The notes under the pieces were generated by a model, which searched no databases, was not told the DNA's origin, and worked only from the letters and a program-made list of their open reading frames with translations. A DNA stretch of 64,000 nucleotides from the NCBI RefSeq assembly GCF_008017825.1, contig NZ_VRLS01000086.1, positions 248,001-312,000 of the forward strand. Direction: 5' to 3'. Made by a program: the position numbers and the translations under genes. Source of the DNA: Mesonia sp008017825. Lineage in GTDB: Bacteria; Bacteroidota; Bacteroidia; Flavobacteriales; Flavobacteriaceae. The number at the start of each line of letters is the position of its first letter. Position 1 is the stretch's first letter. Below are positions 26,610 to 35,128 of this stretch, piece by piece.

Positions 26610-26667
26610 CACCGCAAAATTAAAGGCTGTCATAAGACATATACAAGTCCTTTAGAAACAAGTTGAT

Positions 26668-27339
26668 TTGAAGAAAAAAATCGCAAAAATATCAATACTA
26701 CCAGCAATAGGAGCATTGATTTTTTTAAGTTTTTCGAACAAAGAAGAAGCTATAACTGCAAGTGTAAGCACTACAAATTTACCAGAAGCTTACACTGTAA
26801 AAATGAACAATGAAATTTTGAACGAGGTAGAAGAAGCAATTTTCTATCCTGTTCTTAAAAAAAGTTACCTAGGTTTTAAAGAAGCTGTAGCTTTTAAAGA
26901 ATCTAGAGGAGATTACCAAGTGATTAATCAATTTGGTTATCTAGGGAAGTATCAATTTGGTATCGGTACACTCAACCTTATCGGTATTTATGATGCCGAA
27001 GCGTTCTTAAACAATCCAGAATTGCAAGAAGCTGCATTTTATGCAAACGCATCTCGAAATAAATGGATTTTACGTAAGGATATTGCAAAATATGTAGGTA
27101 AGACCTTAAATGGTATAAAGATTACCGAATCTGGTATTTTAGCAGCAGCACACCTAGCAGGTCCAGGAAGTGTAAAGAAATACTTAAGAAGTGGAGGAGT
27201 GCAAGGTTTTTCTGATGCTTTTGGAACCAGTATAAAATACTACCTTAATAAATTTAAGGGTTACGATACTTCTTTTGTTTCTCCTAATAGAAAAGCGAAA
27301 GCTAAAGTAAAAAGAAAATTATACGAAGGAGTTTTATAA
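26668..27339 (+). CDS. Secreted lysozyme-like (peptidoglycan-lytic) protein, TTG start
   Basis: A 223-residue secreted protein. The start codon is TTG at 26668: it gives a signal peptide (KKKIAKISILPAIGALIFLSF), and the first ATG downstream would destroy it. The central region FKEAVAFKESRGDYQVINQFGYLGKYQFG has a catalytic-type Glu in an ESRGDY context, followed by GTLNLIGI, compatible with the lysozyme/transglycosylase SLT superfamily. The segment AAHLAGPGSVKKYLRSG is also lysozyme-like. The C-terminus is strongly basic (NRKAKAKVKRKLYEGVL). It likely cleaves peptidoglycan in the periplasm, next to the murQ recycling gene, but the exact family is uncertain. Confidence 0.7.
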   Translation: MKKKIAKISILPAIGALIFLSFSNKEEAITASVSTTNLPEAYTVKMNNEILNEVEEAIFYPVLKKSYLGFKEAVAFKESRGDYQVINQFGYLGKYQFGIGTLNLIGIYDAEAFLNNPELQEAAFYANASRNKWILRKDIAKYVGKTLNGIKITESGILAAAHLAGPGSVKKYLRSGGVQGFSDAFGTSIKYYLNKFKGYDTSFVSPNRKAKAKVKRKLYEGVL

Positions 27340-28059
27340 TTATTCCTTTTGAAAAATAAATATAGCCGGTTTTTTATGTAAATCCGGCTTTATTTTTTTC
27401 CACTCGGCTATAGTTTTCGTTTTAATATATTCATTTTTTTGAGTCACTTCACAACCAATACATAATTTGGTAGAAGGATGAAGATTCTGTTTTAAATCTT
27501 CAAAAAACTTTTCATTTCTATAGGGTGTTTCAATAAAAATCTGCGCCTGATTTTGCTCTAAAGAAATTCTTTCTAAGCGTTTAATATGCTGTTTCTTTTC
27601 ATTTTTATCTATGGGCAGATATCCGTGAAAGGCAAAATTTTGTCCGTTTAGTCCGCTACTCATCATTGTAAGTAAAATTGATGATGGTCCAACGAGAGGG
27701 ACAACTTGTATCTCTTTTTCATGTGCAATTCTCACTACTTCTGCACCAGGATCTGCTATACCGGGACATCCAGCTTCGCTTAATAACCCCATATCAATTC
27801 CGTCAAGGCAAGCGTTTAAAAAACTAGGAATCTCAGAAGATTCAGTATGTTTATTTAAAATCCAAAATTTAAGATTAGGCTGAGATTTATTTGGACTTAT
27901 TTGTTTTATATATCGTCTTGCTGTTTTTTCATTTTCGGCAATAAAATAATCTAATTCTTCTATTTTGTCCTTTACGGAAATAGGCATGGTTTCGGCATGA
28001 GCATTTTCACCTAATGGAGCAGGAATTAAAAATATTTTACCTTTTTGAGTATTTGTCAT
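27340..28059 (-). CDS. SAM-dependent tetrapyrrole-methylase-fold methyltransferase (RsmI-like)
   Basis: A 239-residue cytoplasmic methyltransferase of the tetrapyrrole-methylase family. It has the cofactor loop LLSEAGCPGIADPG (about 93-106), VVPLVGPSSILLTMMSSGL, and FIETPYRN, all typical of RsmI, which 2'-O-methylates C1402 of 16S rRNA. It is shorter than RsmI (about 280) and resembles a Bacteroidota paralogue, so the target is not certain. In many Flavobacteriia it follows the dnaA and LMW-PTP genes; here a secreted dehydrogenase gene separates them. Confidence 0.82.
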   Translation of the reverse strand: MTNTQKGKIFLIPAPLGENAHAETMPISVKDKIEELDYFIAENEKTARRYIKQISPNKSQPNLKFWILNKHTESSEIPSFLNACLDGIDMGLLSEAGCPGIADPGAEVVRIAHEKEIQVVPLVGPSSILLTMMSSGLNGQNFAFHGYLPIDKNEKKQHIKRLERISLEQNQAQIFIETPYRNEKFFEDLKQNLHPSTKLCIGCEVTQKNEYIKTKTIAEWKKIKPDLHKKPAIFIFQKE

Positions 28060-28065
28060 TGTATA

Positions 28066-29430
28066 TTATTGAACGATAAATTTATCTACTTGATGCTTAC
28101 CGTCAAGGTAAGTAGATTTTATAAAGTAAACTCCAGAAGCGAACTTTACAGATAATCTTGTGTTTTTCTTGTTAGGGTATGTGGTTTTGATAACTTTTCC
28201 TGTGAAGGAAATAACCTCAATTTTTTTAATTATTTCCTGCGCTTCAATATTTATAACACCTTGTGTAGGAATAGGGTAAATGTTTATTCTCTTTTGATGA
28301 GAAATGTCTACGGAAAGGTTGTCATCAACTATTTTGTAAATCGTACCTGTACTTAATCCTGAGATATAGAGGTTGGATTGATGATCGGTTCCAAAAGTAG
28401 AAAAGCCATTTCCTGAGAATGGGCCAAAATAGGTGATATTACCCATAGAGTCTACCGTTCCTATTTCGTCGCTACAAAAATCAGCGAAAAGATATTTTCC
28501 AGTTAAGTTAGGAAATTCACTTCCTCTGTATACATAACCTCCTGTAACGGAGCATTTACTTACGCTGGTGGCTGTATGAGAATATTCAGCGAAAGGAAAC
28601 TCCATCGTGCTTTGGGGATCACATCCTGTTGTATTGAAATTGCTTGAAGCTTCATAGCATCGCCATCCATAATTTATCGCTTCCGCGGAAGCAGATTTAT
28701 TAATTTCTTCAAATTGATTTTGTCCAACATCTGCAATCCAAACATCACCCGTAGTTTCGTCAAAAGAAAATTTCCAAGGATTTCGTAATCCGTAGGCATA
28801 AATTTCATCCAAGGCATTGGGATCATTTACGTAAGGATTATTGGTAGGAATAAAAGGTGCTGAAACATCTACATCAAATCTTAAAATTTTACCCAATAGA
28901 GAATTTAGATTTTGTGCATTCCCGTTGGGGTCGCCACTGCTTCCACCGTCGCCAGTAGCGACATATAAAAAACCATCATCTCCAAAAGCAATGCAACCCC
29001 CATTATGATTACTAAAAGGTTGTGTAATTACTAGCATTACATTTTCTGAAGCAGGAATAGCTTCATCGGGATCTATAGAGCTCGTTTCAAATTGAGAAAG
29101 CACCGAATCTCCAGAAGGATTGGTGTAATAAAGATAAAATAATCTGTTATTTTGATAATTAGGGTGAAAAGCTAAACCTAAAAGTCCGCGTTCTCCACCC
29201 GAAGAAACTTGCGAGGAAATATCTAAAAATGGATTTGAATTTGTAGATCCGTCGTCATTTAAAATTTTAATAACTCCGTTTTGCTCTACAATAAAAAGTC
29301 TGTCGTCCCCGGCATTTTGAATATTTACGGGAGAGTTGAAGCCTGTAGCTATTTGTTGAATATTAACATCTTCTTGTGCAGCAACCCAACCAAAAGATAA
29401 CACGATAAAAAAAAAGTAAAATTTTTTCAT
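28066..29430 (-). CDS. T9SS-secreted PQQ-dependent sugar dehydrogenase-like protein
   Basis: A 454-residue secreted protein with a signal peptide (about 1-18, ending WVAA) and a six-bladed propeller of the GSDH/sorbosone dehydrogenase family. Family motifs: DDRLFIVEQNGVIKI, GERGLLGLAFHPNY, LYYTNPSGD, NHNGGCIAFGDDGFLYVATGDGG, YAYGLRNPWKFSFD, IWIADVGQNQFEEIN. These include residues that bind PQQ and calcium. Residues about 385-454 form a T9SS type A sorting domain (NIYPIPTQGVINIEA, ending VDKFIVQ), so it is exported and anchored or released at the cell surface. It probably oxidises sugars or sugar alcohols. A palindrome copy (28679-28692) encodes SASAEA within a blade. Confidence 0.87.
   Translation of the reverse strand: MKKFYFFFIVLSFGWVAAQEDVNIQQIATGFNSPVNIQNAGDDRLFIVEQNGVIKILNDDGSTNSNPFLDISSQVSSGGERGLLGLAFHPNYQNNRLFYLYYTNPSGDSVLSQFETSSIDPDEAIPASENVMLVITQPFSNHNGGCIAFGDDGFLYVATGDGGSSGDPNGNAQNLNSLLGKILRFDVDVSAPFIPTNNPYVNDPNALDEIYAYGLRNPWKFSFDETTGDVWIADVGQNQFEEINKSASAEAINYGWRCYEASSNFNTTGCDPQSTMEFPFAEYSHTATSVSKCSVTGGYVYRGSEFPNLTGKYLFADFCSDEIGTVDSMGNITYFGPFSGNGFSTFGTDHQSNLYISGLSTGTIYKIVDDNLSVDISHQKRINIYPIPTQGVINIEAQEIIKKIEVISFTGKVIKTTYPNKKNTRLSVKFASGVYFIKSTYLDGKHQVDKFIVQ
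28679..28692. repeat. Dispersed GC-rich palindrome, copy 3 (perfect)
   Basis: Perfect GCTTCCGCGGAAGC inside the sugar dehydrogenase gene, read Ala-Ser-Ala-Glu-Ala. Confidence 0.8.
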
Positions 29431-29479
29431 GATAAAGGTTTTATGATTTGCTTAAATTTACGAAAAAAGAACCCTATTA

Positions 29480-29935
29480 TTAACTAATTTCTTTAGCAAT
29501 AATAGAAGTTGCTTCGTCGAGCATTTCGTAAACATTCTTAAAACCGTGCTCTCCTCCGTAATAAGGATCTGGAACATCTACATTTTCATGAGGGAAAATT
29601 TTGTTGAGGATAAGCTCTACTTTTCGCTTGTCTTCGTCATTGCGAGCTAATTTGATGACATCATCATAATTAGAATTATCCATAACGAAGATATAGTCGA
29701 AAGTGTCAAAATCTTCTTTAGTAAACTGTCTTCCTTTTTGTTGAGAAATATCTAATTTATTAGTGCTGGCAACAGCAATAGAGCGCTTATCTGGACTATG
29801 GCCTATGTGGTAATCTGAGGTTCCTGCAGAATCTACTTGAATTTTCTCTTGATCTACTTTAGAAGCTAAAAGTCCTTCTGCAAGTGGAGACCTGCAAATA
29901 TTCCCTAAGCAAACCATCAACACTTTAGTTTTCAT
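29480..29935 (-). CDS. Low molecular weight protein-tyrosine phosphatase
   Basis: Cytoplasmic phosphatase of 151 residues, the standard size. The catalytic P-loop CLGNICRS (Cys9 to Arg15, C-X5-R) is intact, and the general acid sits in DVPDPYYGG (Asp about residue 121). Such enzymes remove phosphate from tyrosines, often on exopolysaccharide-related kinases. It starts 1 nt after the dnaA stop, so it is in the dnaA operon, an arrangement common in Bacteroidota. Confidence 0.93.
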   Translation of the reverse strand: MKTKVLMVCLGNICRSPLAEGLLASKVDQEKIQVDSAGTSDYHIGHSPDKRSIAVASTNKLDISQQKGRQFTKEDFDTFDYIFVMDNSNYDDVIKLARNDEDKRKVELILNKIFPHENVDVPDPYYGGEHGFKNVYEMLDEATSIIAKEIS

Positions 29936-29936
29936 T

Positions 29937-31364
29937 TTACAGCGTTAGTTTTTTATTAAGATCTTCTACAAACTTTTTAAACTGCTTATCTGTAGTAGAA
30001 AGGTTATTTACAGTCTTACACGCATGTAATACGGTAGCATGATCTCTTTTTCCTATTTGTGTACCAATACTAGCTAAAGAAGCTTTGGTCAATTTTTTTG
30101 CAAAGAACATAGCTAACTGTCTAGCTTGAACAATATGTCTCTTTCTTGTTTTTGACTGAAGCGTTTCTACATCCATTTGAAAATAGTCACTAACTACTTT
30201 TTGTATGTATTCTATAGAAACTTCTTTTTTAGTGTTCTTAACGTAATTCTCAACGATTTTTCTGGCCAAATCGATGGTGATATCTTTCTTGTTAAAAGAA
30301 GAGTGAGCGATTAATGAAATTATAGCTCCTTCTAGCTCTCTAATATTCGTTTTAATATTATTAGCTAAATACTCTACAATATCTTCAGGCATTTCTACAC
30401 CATCACGGTAAAGTTTGTTTTTGATAATAGAAACACGTGTTTCAAAATCTGGATGTTGTAATTCCGCCGAAAGGCCCCATTTAAAACGAGATAATAAGCG
30501 TTGCTCAATATCTTGCATATCTACGGGTGCTTTATCACTCGTTAAAATAACTTGCTTGCCATTTTGATGTAAATGGTTGAAAATGTGAAAAAAGACATCT
30601 TGTGTTCCTGCTTTACCCGATAATAATTGAATATCATCTACGATAAGAACATCTATAATTTGATAGAAGTGAATAAAATCATTTCTATTATTTTTCTTTA
30701 CGGATTCTATGTATTGCTGCGTAAACTTTTCTGCAGAAATATATAAAACAGTTTTCTCTGGATATTTGTCTTTTACTTCAACACCAATGGCGTGAGCTAA
30801 ATGAGTTTTACCTAATCCTACACCTCCAAAAATCAATAAAGGATTAAATGATGTTCCTCCAGGCTTATTAGAGACTGCCATACCAGCATTTCGAGCCAAT
30901 CGGTTAGAATCTCCTTCTAGAAAGTTATCAAAACTATAATTAGGATTAAGTTGAGAGTCAATTTTTACATTTCTTATTCCCGGAATAATAAATGGATTTT
31001 TTAACTCTGGACTTTTATTTCTTAACGGACTGTCAATATCTTGTGAAGAAATTTGTGTACGCTGTGAACTAGGAATCTTTTCGGTAAAAGGTTGTTTGTT
31101 ACCGTAAGTGTTTTCCATTCTAATCACATAGACTAGTTTGGCATTTTCACCGAGTTCTCTAGTAAGAGATACTTTTAAAAGTTTTACATAATGCTCTTCT
31201 AACCACTCGTAAAAAAACTTAGAAGGTACTTGAATACTTAACGCATTATCAGTTAATTTAACCGCTTTGATAGGTTCAAACCACGTTTTGTAGGCTTGTG
31301 GAGTAATATTATCTTGAATAAATGAAAGACAATTTACCCAAACTGATTGCGCAGTTTCACCCAT
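29937..31364 (-). CDS. dnaA: Chromosomal replication initiator protein DnaA
   Basis: Replication initiator of 475 residues. Domain I (about 1-85, SVWVNCLSFIQDNITPQAYKTW), a variable linker (about 90-135), the AAA+ domain with Walker A GGVGLGKTHLAHAIG (about 178-192) and Walker B VLIVDDIQLL, and the C-terminal helix-turn-helix IGTQIGKRDHATVLHACKTV that binds DnaA boxes. First gene of a transcript with the LMW-PTP gene. The 212-bp upstream region shows only a near-consensus -7 box (CATATTTG on the minus strand, 31461-31454) and no cluster of TTATCCACA boxes. Confidence 0.97.
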   Translation of the reverse strand: MGETAQSVWVNCLSFIQDNITPQAYKTWFEPIKAVKLTDNALSIQVPSKFFYEWLEEHYVKLLKVSLTRELGENAKLVYVIRMENTYGNKQPFTEKIPSSQRTQISSQDIDSPLRNKSPELKNPFIIPGIRNVKIDSQLNPNYSFDNFLEGDSNRLARNAGMAVSNKPGGTSFNPLLIFGGVGLGKTHLAHAIGVEVKDKYPEKTVLYISAEKFTQQYIESVKKNNRNDFIHFYQIIDVLIVDDIQLLSGKAGTQDVFFHIFNHLHQNGKQVILTSDKAPVDMQDIEQRLLSRFKWGLSAELQHPDFETRVSIIKNKLYRDGVEMPEDIVEYLANNIKTNIRELEGAIISLIAHSSFNKKDITIDLARKIVENYVKNTKKEVSIEYIQKVVSDYFQMDVETLQSKTRKRHIVQARQLAMFFAKKLTKASLASIGTQIGKRDHATVLHACKTVNNLSTTDKQFKKFVEDLNKKLTL

Positions 31365-31576
31365 AGTTTTTTTTAATTTTATTAGTTAGTGTAAATAAAT
31401 AATGAAAATGAATACTTCTTTAATAAGTTTTAAAGACTCTCATTTTGGAGGAACAAATATGTGAACAAAAAAGGTAATAAAAAAACAAAATGTCTCTTGA
31501 ATTTACCGTTTTTTTTTCTCATACTTAAATTCTTTTTAAACTTACAAAAACTAATTCACTTAATTCTAAAATTAAC

Positions 31577-31975
31577 ATGAAAAGCCATTCAACACATATA
31601 AGAGTACGTTACGCAGAAACAGACCAAATGGGAGTAGTGCATCACGGTAATTATGCGCAATACCTAGAGTTAGCAAGGTGTGACTGGTTAGAGCAGTTTG
31701 GTACTTCTTATAAATCTATGGAAGAAAGCGGAGTAATGCTGCCGGTTTATGAGATGAATTTTAAATTTAAACGGCCAGCAAAATTTGATGATATTTTAAG
31801 GGTAGAAACTACCTTGGTAAAGATGCCCGATGTGAAGATTGAGTTTAACTATAAAATCTATAATCAACATCAAGAATTGTTATCAGCAGCTTATACAGTT
31901 TTAGTTTTTGTAGATATAAATTCTAGAAAACCTATGAAGTGCCCGAGTTACATTTTAGAAAAACTGAAGGCTTAA
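31577..31975 (+). CDS. Acyl-CoA thioesterase, YbgC/4HBT hotdog family
   Basis: Hotdog-fold thioesterase of 132 residues. The N-terminus RVRYAETDQMGVVHHGNYAQYLELAR has the catalytic Asp and the following HHGNY seen in the YbgC/FadM group. It hydrolyses acyl-CoA thioesters in the cytoplasm; chain length is not predictable. It is divergent from dnaA and meets the YigZ gene tail-to-tail 3 nt away. Confidence 0.9.
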   Translation: MKSHSTHIRVRYAETDQMGVVHHGNYAQYLELARCDWLEQFGTSYKSMEESGVMLPVYEMNFKFKRPAKFDDILRVETTLVKMPDVKIEFNYKIYNQHQELLSAAYTVLVFVDINSRKPMKCPSYILEKLKA

Positions 31976-31978
31976 AAA

Positions 31979-32587
31979 TTATTCTATTTCTTTAATTTTA
32001 ATTCCGTAAATACTATCAAACTTTTTAAAAATAGCTTCGGCCTCTTTTTCTCTTATTAAAAGATAAATTTTACAGTCAAGTTCTAAAATTTGATTCTTTA
32101 CGTGCAGATCTTTTTCTTTTATTACCCGCATGACTTTATTCATATTGGGATAATCAAAAGAAACTTCATATTCCACATCTATGGTTTTGGTTAAAATGTT
32201 TGAATTTTCCAAAGCCATTTGAGCGGTGGTTTTGTATGCATTGATTAGTCCGCCAACACCTAGCTTGGTACCACCAAAATAACGTACCACAACAACTAAA
32301 ATATTGGTGACTTCAAATGATTGTAATTGTCCGTAGATAGGCATTCCTGCAGAGTTTCCTGGCTCGCCGTCATCATTAGCTCTATAATGTTCATAGTTTT
32401 TGCCTAATTGCCAAGCATAACACCAATGTCTAGCTTGATGATGTTTTGTCTTAAGCTCCTCGATATGTAGTTTTACCTCTTCTTCGGTTTTAACCGGAAA
32501 AGCATATCCGAAAAATTTACTGCCCTTGTCTTTAAATAAAACTTCTTCGCTTGGTTGGTGAATGGTTTTGTAAATGTCTTTTTCCAA
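31979..32587 (-). CDS. YigZ / IMPACT family protein
   Basis: A 202-residue protein of the UPF0029 (YigZ/IMPACT) family. The N-terminal domain contains the family core SKFFGYAFPV, KHHQARHWCYAW and RANDDGEPGNSAGMPIYGQL, followed by LVVVVRYFGGTKLGVGGLI; the C-terminal domain is ferredoxin-like DUF1949. The family is related to the eukaryotic translation regulator IMPACT; the bacterial role is poorly defined. Last gene of a four-gene operon with ribD, a HAD hydrolase and an EamA transporter; it starts 2 nt past the EamA stop. Confidence 0.9.
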   Translation of the reverse strand: MEKDIYKTIHQPSEEVLFKDKGSKFFGYAFPVKTEEEVKLHIEELKTKHHQARHWCYAWQLGKNYEHYRANDDGEPGNSAGMPIYGQLQSFEVTNILVVVVRYFGGTKLGVGGLINAYKTTAQMALENSNILTKTIDVEYEVSFDYPNMNKVMRVIKEKDLHVKNQILELDCKIYLLIREKEAEAIFKKFDSIYGIKIKEIE

Positions 32588-32589
32588 AT

Positions 32590-33459
32590 CTATTGTGTTG
32601 TTAAGGCCACTAAAATAATACTAACAACTGCCAAGGCAATGCCAATCCAGTTTTTTCTTAAAATCTTCTCTTTAAATAAAGCAATTCCTAATAAAGTAGA
32701 AAGCATTACAATGGCGACATTATTGATTAAAAACACTGTCGAGCTGTCTAAATTTCCGCGTAAAGCTTGTATGAAAAAATATACAGAATAATAATTAGGG
32801 ATTCCTAAAGCTATTCCGCCAAGAATTTCTTTATAAGTGAACTTAATTTTCTTTATGAAAAAATGGTAAATAGAAATAAGAATCCCCAACGATGCAGCAA
32901 CAATAAATAAGGTCATTGAGAAAAGCGCCACATCATCATGAGCAACATAGTTTTGCTCTAAATACTTAATTCCTGTTTCTATAATTCCGCTTCCAAAAAA
33001 TACCAATACAGGAAAAATTAAAGTATTTTTTTTAAATGTAATTCCCTTCCTTGTTTTTACTGATGCAAGGTAGACCGCCACTAATGCTAGAATAATGGCT
33101 AAGATTTTTAAAACACTTGCAGATTCTTTATAGTAGAAAATAACAAAAATAATGGGGATAGATAAACTCATTTTACTCGCCACCGAAACAGCCGAAAGTC
33201 CGTTAATCTTAGTCGTTAATGCCATAAGATTAAAAACTACAATAAAGAGAAAACCTAAAATAAGTGCACCCCAAAACCAATCGGCATTAATGATGGTTTG
33301 TGCATCAAAACTTTTAGAATGTCCTAAATATCCAGCAACGACCGCAGTTAAGTAATTGATCACAATCGCATAAGAAATGCGAATATCGAACTTGTCTAAT
33401 AACTTAAAAGCAACATAAATGAGGCTTGAGGATAAAATACTTAATAAAAGATATATCAA
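32590..33459 (-). CDS. EamA/DMT family transporter
   Basis: Inner-membrane protein of 289 residues with about ten predicted transmembrane helices in two five-helix halves, the layout of the drug/metabolite transporter (EamA) superfamily. The C-terminal half has the characteristic STVFLINNVAIVMLSTLLGIALFKEKILRKNWIGI pattern. The substrate is unknown. Its ATG overlaps the stop of the HAD gene by 4 nt and it is two bases from YigZ, so translation is coupled throughout the operon. Confidence 0.85.
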   Translation of the reverse strand: MIYLLLSILSSSLIYVAFKLLDKFDIRISYAIVINYLTAVVAGYLGHSKSFDAQTIINADWFWGALILGFLFIVVFNLMALTTKINGLSAVSVASKMSLSIPIIFVIFYYKESASVLKILAIILALVAVYLASVKTRKGITFKKNTLIFPVLVFFGSGIIETGIKYLEQNYVAHDDVALFSMTLFIVAASLGILISIYHFFIKKIKFTYKEILGGIALGIPNYYSVYFFIQALRGNLDSSTVFLINNVAIVMLSTLLGIALFKEKILRKNWIGIALAVVSIILVALTTQ

Positions 33460-34076
33460 AATAAATGTTGATTAGTTTTGAATAAAGAGGTTACATCTTC
33501 TGTCTCAGGATCGATATTCCACACATGAAAACCTAAAGATTTTGCTGCATCTGTGTTTTCTTTGGTATCGTCAATAAATAAAACTTCTTTAGGTTTTAAT
33601 TGATGTTGGTCTAAAACAAATTCATAAATATTGGCATTTGGCTTTCTCAAGTTGATCTCGTGAGACAAATAAAAAGCATCAAAACAGTTTTTAAATTCTT
33701 CGTAAAAATTTACTTGCTCTTTAATCCACGAAATATGTAAATCATTGGTGTTACTCAATAATATTAATTGAAATTCCCCTTTTTTCTTCAGTTCTTTAAG
33801 AAACTCTAATCGCTGTAAAGGAAAGTCTAATAAAATGGAATTCCATGCTGTTGTTATCGCTTCCGCGGAAGCGTTATTGTCCTTAAGGTTAGTGCGGTAG
33901 TAAGAAATAAAATCTTGTGAAGATAATTTCCCTACTTCATAAGCTTTGTTTTTTTCAATTTGTTCAGGCGATAACTTCGTTATTCCAAATTGTGCTAAGT
34001 GCTTTAAAGTAGCAGATTTATCTAAATTGATAAATACGTCACCAAAATCGAAAAGTAGCGTTTTAATCTGCTTCAT
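33456..34076 (-). CDS. HAD family hydrolase (phosphoglycolate phosphatase-like)
   Basis: Cytoplasmic haloacid-dehalogenase-like phosphatase of 206 residues. Motif 1 is LLFDFGDVFINLD (about residues 7-19), with the second Asp of the DxD replaced by Gly, as in many YihX-like members; motif 2 LLSNTND; motif 3 Lys in LRKPN; motif 4 VLFIDDTKENTDAA. A helical cap lies between. It likely dephosphorylates a small phosphometabolite; in the ribD operon it could act on the riboflavin intermediate, but that is inference. Palindrome copy 33859-33872 encodes NASAEA in the cap region. Confidence 0.85.
   Translation of the reverse strand: MKQIKTLLFDFGDVFINLDKSATLKHLAQFGITKLSPEQIEKNKAYEVGKLSSQDFISYYRTNLKDNNASAEAITTAWNSILLDFPLQRLEFLKELKKKGEFQLILLSNTNDLHISWIKEQVNFYEEFKNCFDAFYLSHEINLRKPNANIYEFVLDQHQLKPKEVLFIDDTKENTDAAKSLGFHVWNIDPETEDVTSLFKTNQHLF
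33859..33872. repeat. Dispersed GC-rich palindrome, copy 4 (perfect, 16 bp)
   Basis: GCTTCCGCGGAAGC, perfect palindrome extending to CG on both sides (33858-33873), in the HAD gene and read Ala-Ser-Ala-Glu-Ala. Confidence 0.8.
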
Positions 34077-35100
34077 AGAAAGTTATGGTATTGTCTTGTA
34101 AGTTTATTTTATTACTGATTTTACCACTTATTTCTGGAGCAGAAATTCCGTTTTCCCAAGAATTTAAATTTTTGGTAACTCTTGCTTCATCCCAATAATT
34201 TTTATTGATGAATTCCTGTAAAGTTTTGGCGCCGCCTTCAACAATAAGACTCTGAATTTCCTTACGATATAAAAAATCACAGATTTGCGGAATAAGAGGT
34301 TGATTAAAATCTAAGGTTTCAAACTCAATAAATTTCTTGTTTTCTTTTTTTAAAGCTGTGAAAAATACAGTAGGTGTTTCTTGAAGGTATAAATGACTTT
34401 GAGTAGGGATTTTTAAATCTTTATCAATAACCAATCTTAAGGGAGATTTTCCTTTCCAAAGTCGGGTGTCTAATTTTGGATTGTCTTTAATAGCGGTTTG
34501 CGTTCCTATAAGAATAGCTTGTTCTTCGCTTCGCCATTTATGCACCAACTGTTTATTGTAGCGATTACTTATCCAAACAGGCTCTCTTTGATTTTGAATT
34601 AGGGGAGCTAAGAATCCATTAGATGTTTGTGCCCATTTTAAAATGATAAAAGGACGTTTTTGTTTGTGAAATGTAAAAAAGCGCTTATTTAAGTCTTGGC
34701 ATTCTTTCTCTAAAACCCCAACAACTACTTCGCATCCTGCTTGTATTAGTTTTTGAATTCCTCTTCCGGCGACTTTTGCAAAGGGATCTATCGTCCCAAT
34801 AACCACGTTTTTAATACCGTGAGCAATGATTAAATCGCTACAAGGAGGAGTTTTACCAAAATGGCTACAAGGCTCTAAACTTACATAAATTGTTGTTTTT
34901 TTAAGTAGAGATTTATCTTTAACAGAATTTACCGCATTTACTTCGGCGTGAGGTTCTCCAGCTTTTTGATGCCAACCTTCTCCAATAATCTGATCTTTAT
35001 AAACAATTACGCTGCCTACCATTGGGTTGGGGTAGGTGTTCCCAAGTCCATTTTTAGCCAGCTGAATGCAACGTTTTATATATTTTTCGTGTATTTTCAC
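34063..35100 (-). CDS. ribD: Bifunctional riboflavin biosynthesis protein RibD
   Basis: Two-domain enzyme of 345 residues carrying out the deamination and reduction steps of riboflavin synthesis. The N-terminal deaminase domain has the zinc ligands HAEVNAV (about 51-57) and EPCSHFGKTPPCSD (about 76-89). The C-terminal reductase (about 150-345) has FIILKWAQTSNGFLAP and LIVEGGAKTLQEFI. It heads a four-gene operon; its end overlaps the HAD gene by 14 nt. Divergent from the GNAT gene with a short 28-nt gap. Confidence 0.95.
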   Translation of the reverse strand: MKIHEKYIKRCIQLAKNGLGNTYPNPMVGSVIVYKDQIIGEGWHQKAGEPHAEVNAVNSVKDKSLLKKTTIYVSLEPCSHFGKTPPCSDLIIAHGIKNVVIGTIDPFAKVAGRGIQKLIQAGCEVVVGVLEKECQDLNKRFFTFHKQKRPFIILKWAQTSNGFLAPLIQNQREPVWISNRYNKQLVHKWRSEEQAILIGTQTAIKDNPKLDTRLWKGKSPLRLVIDKDLKIPTQSHLYLQETPTVFFTALKKENKKFIEFETLDFNQPLIPQICDFLYRKEIQSLIVEGGAKTLQEFINKNYWDEARVTKNLNSWENGISAPEISGKISNKINLQDNTITFYEAD

Positions 35101-35128
35101 ATTTCAAAAATAGCATGAAAAATCAAGA

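Larger units (their letters stand above)
26262..26667. other. Intergenic region between murQ and the lysozyme-like gene (406 bp)
   Basis: AT-rich divergent region with no plausible ORF. It holds a minus-strand promoter box for murQ, a plus-strand promoter for the lysozyme-like gene, and a leader with short inverted repeats (AAAGG at 26632 region pairing with CCTTT near 26650; TGTC/GACA inside it). The central 26350-26570 segment shows nothing recognisable. Confidence 0.6.

Noticed and set aside
31365..31576. Possible replication origin next to dnaA
   Set aside because: I saw no cluster of TTATCCACA-type boxes or AT-rich 13-mers in the dnaA upstream region; an isolated TTATCCACT near 43350 is a single occurrence inside a gene.
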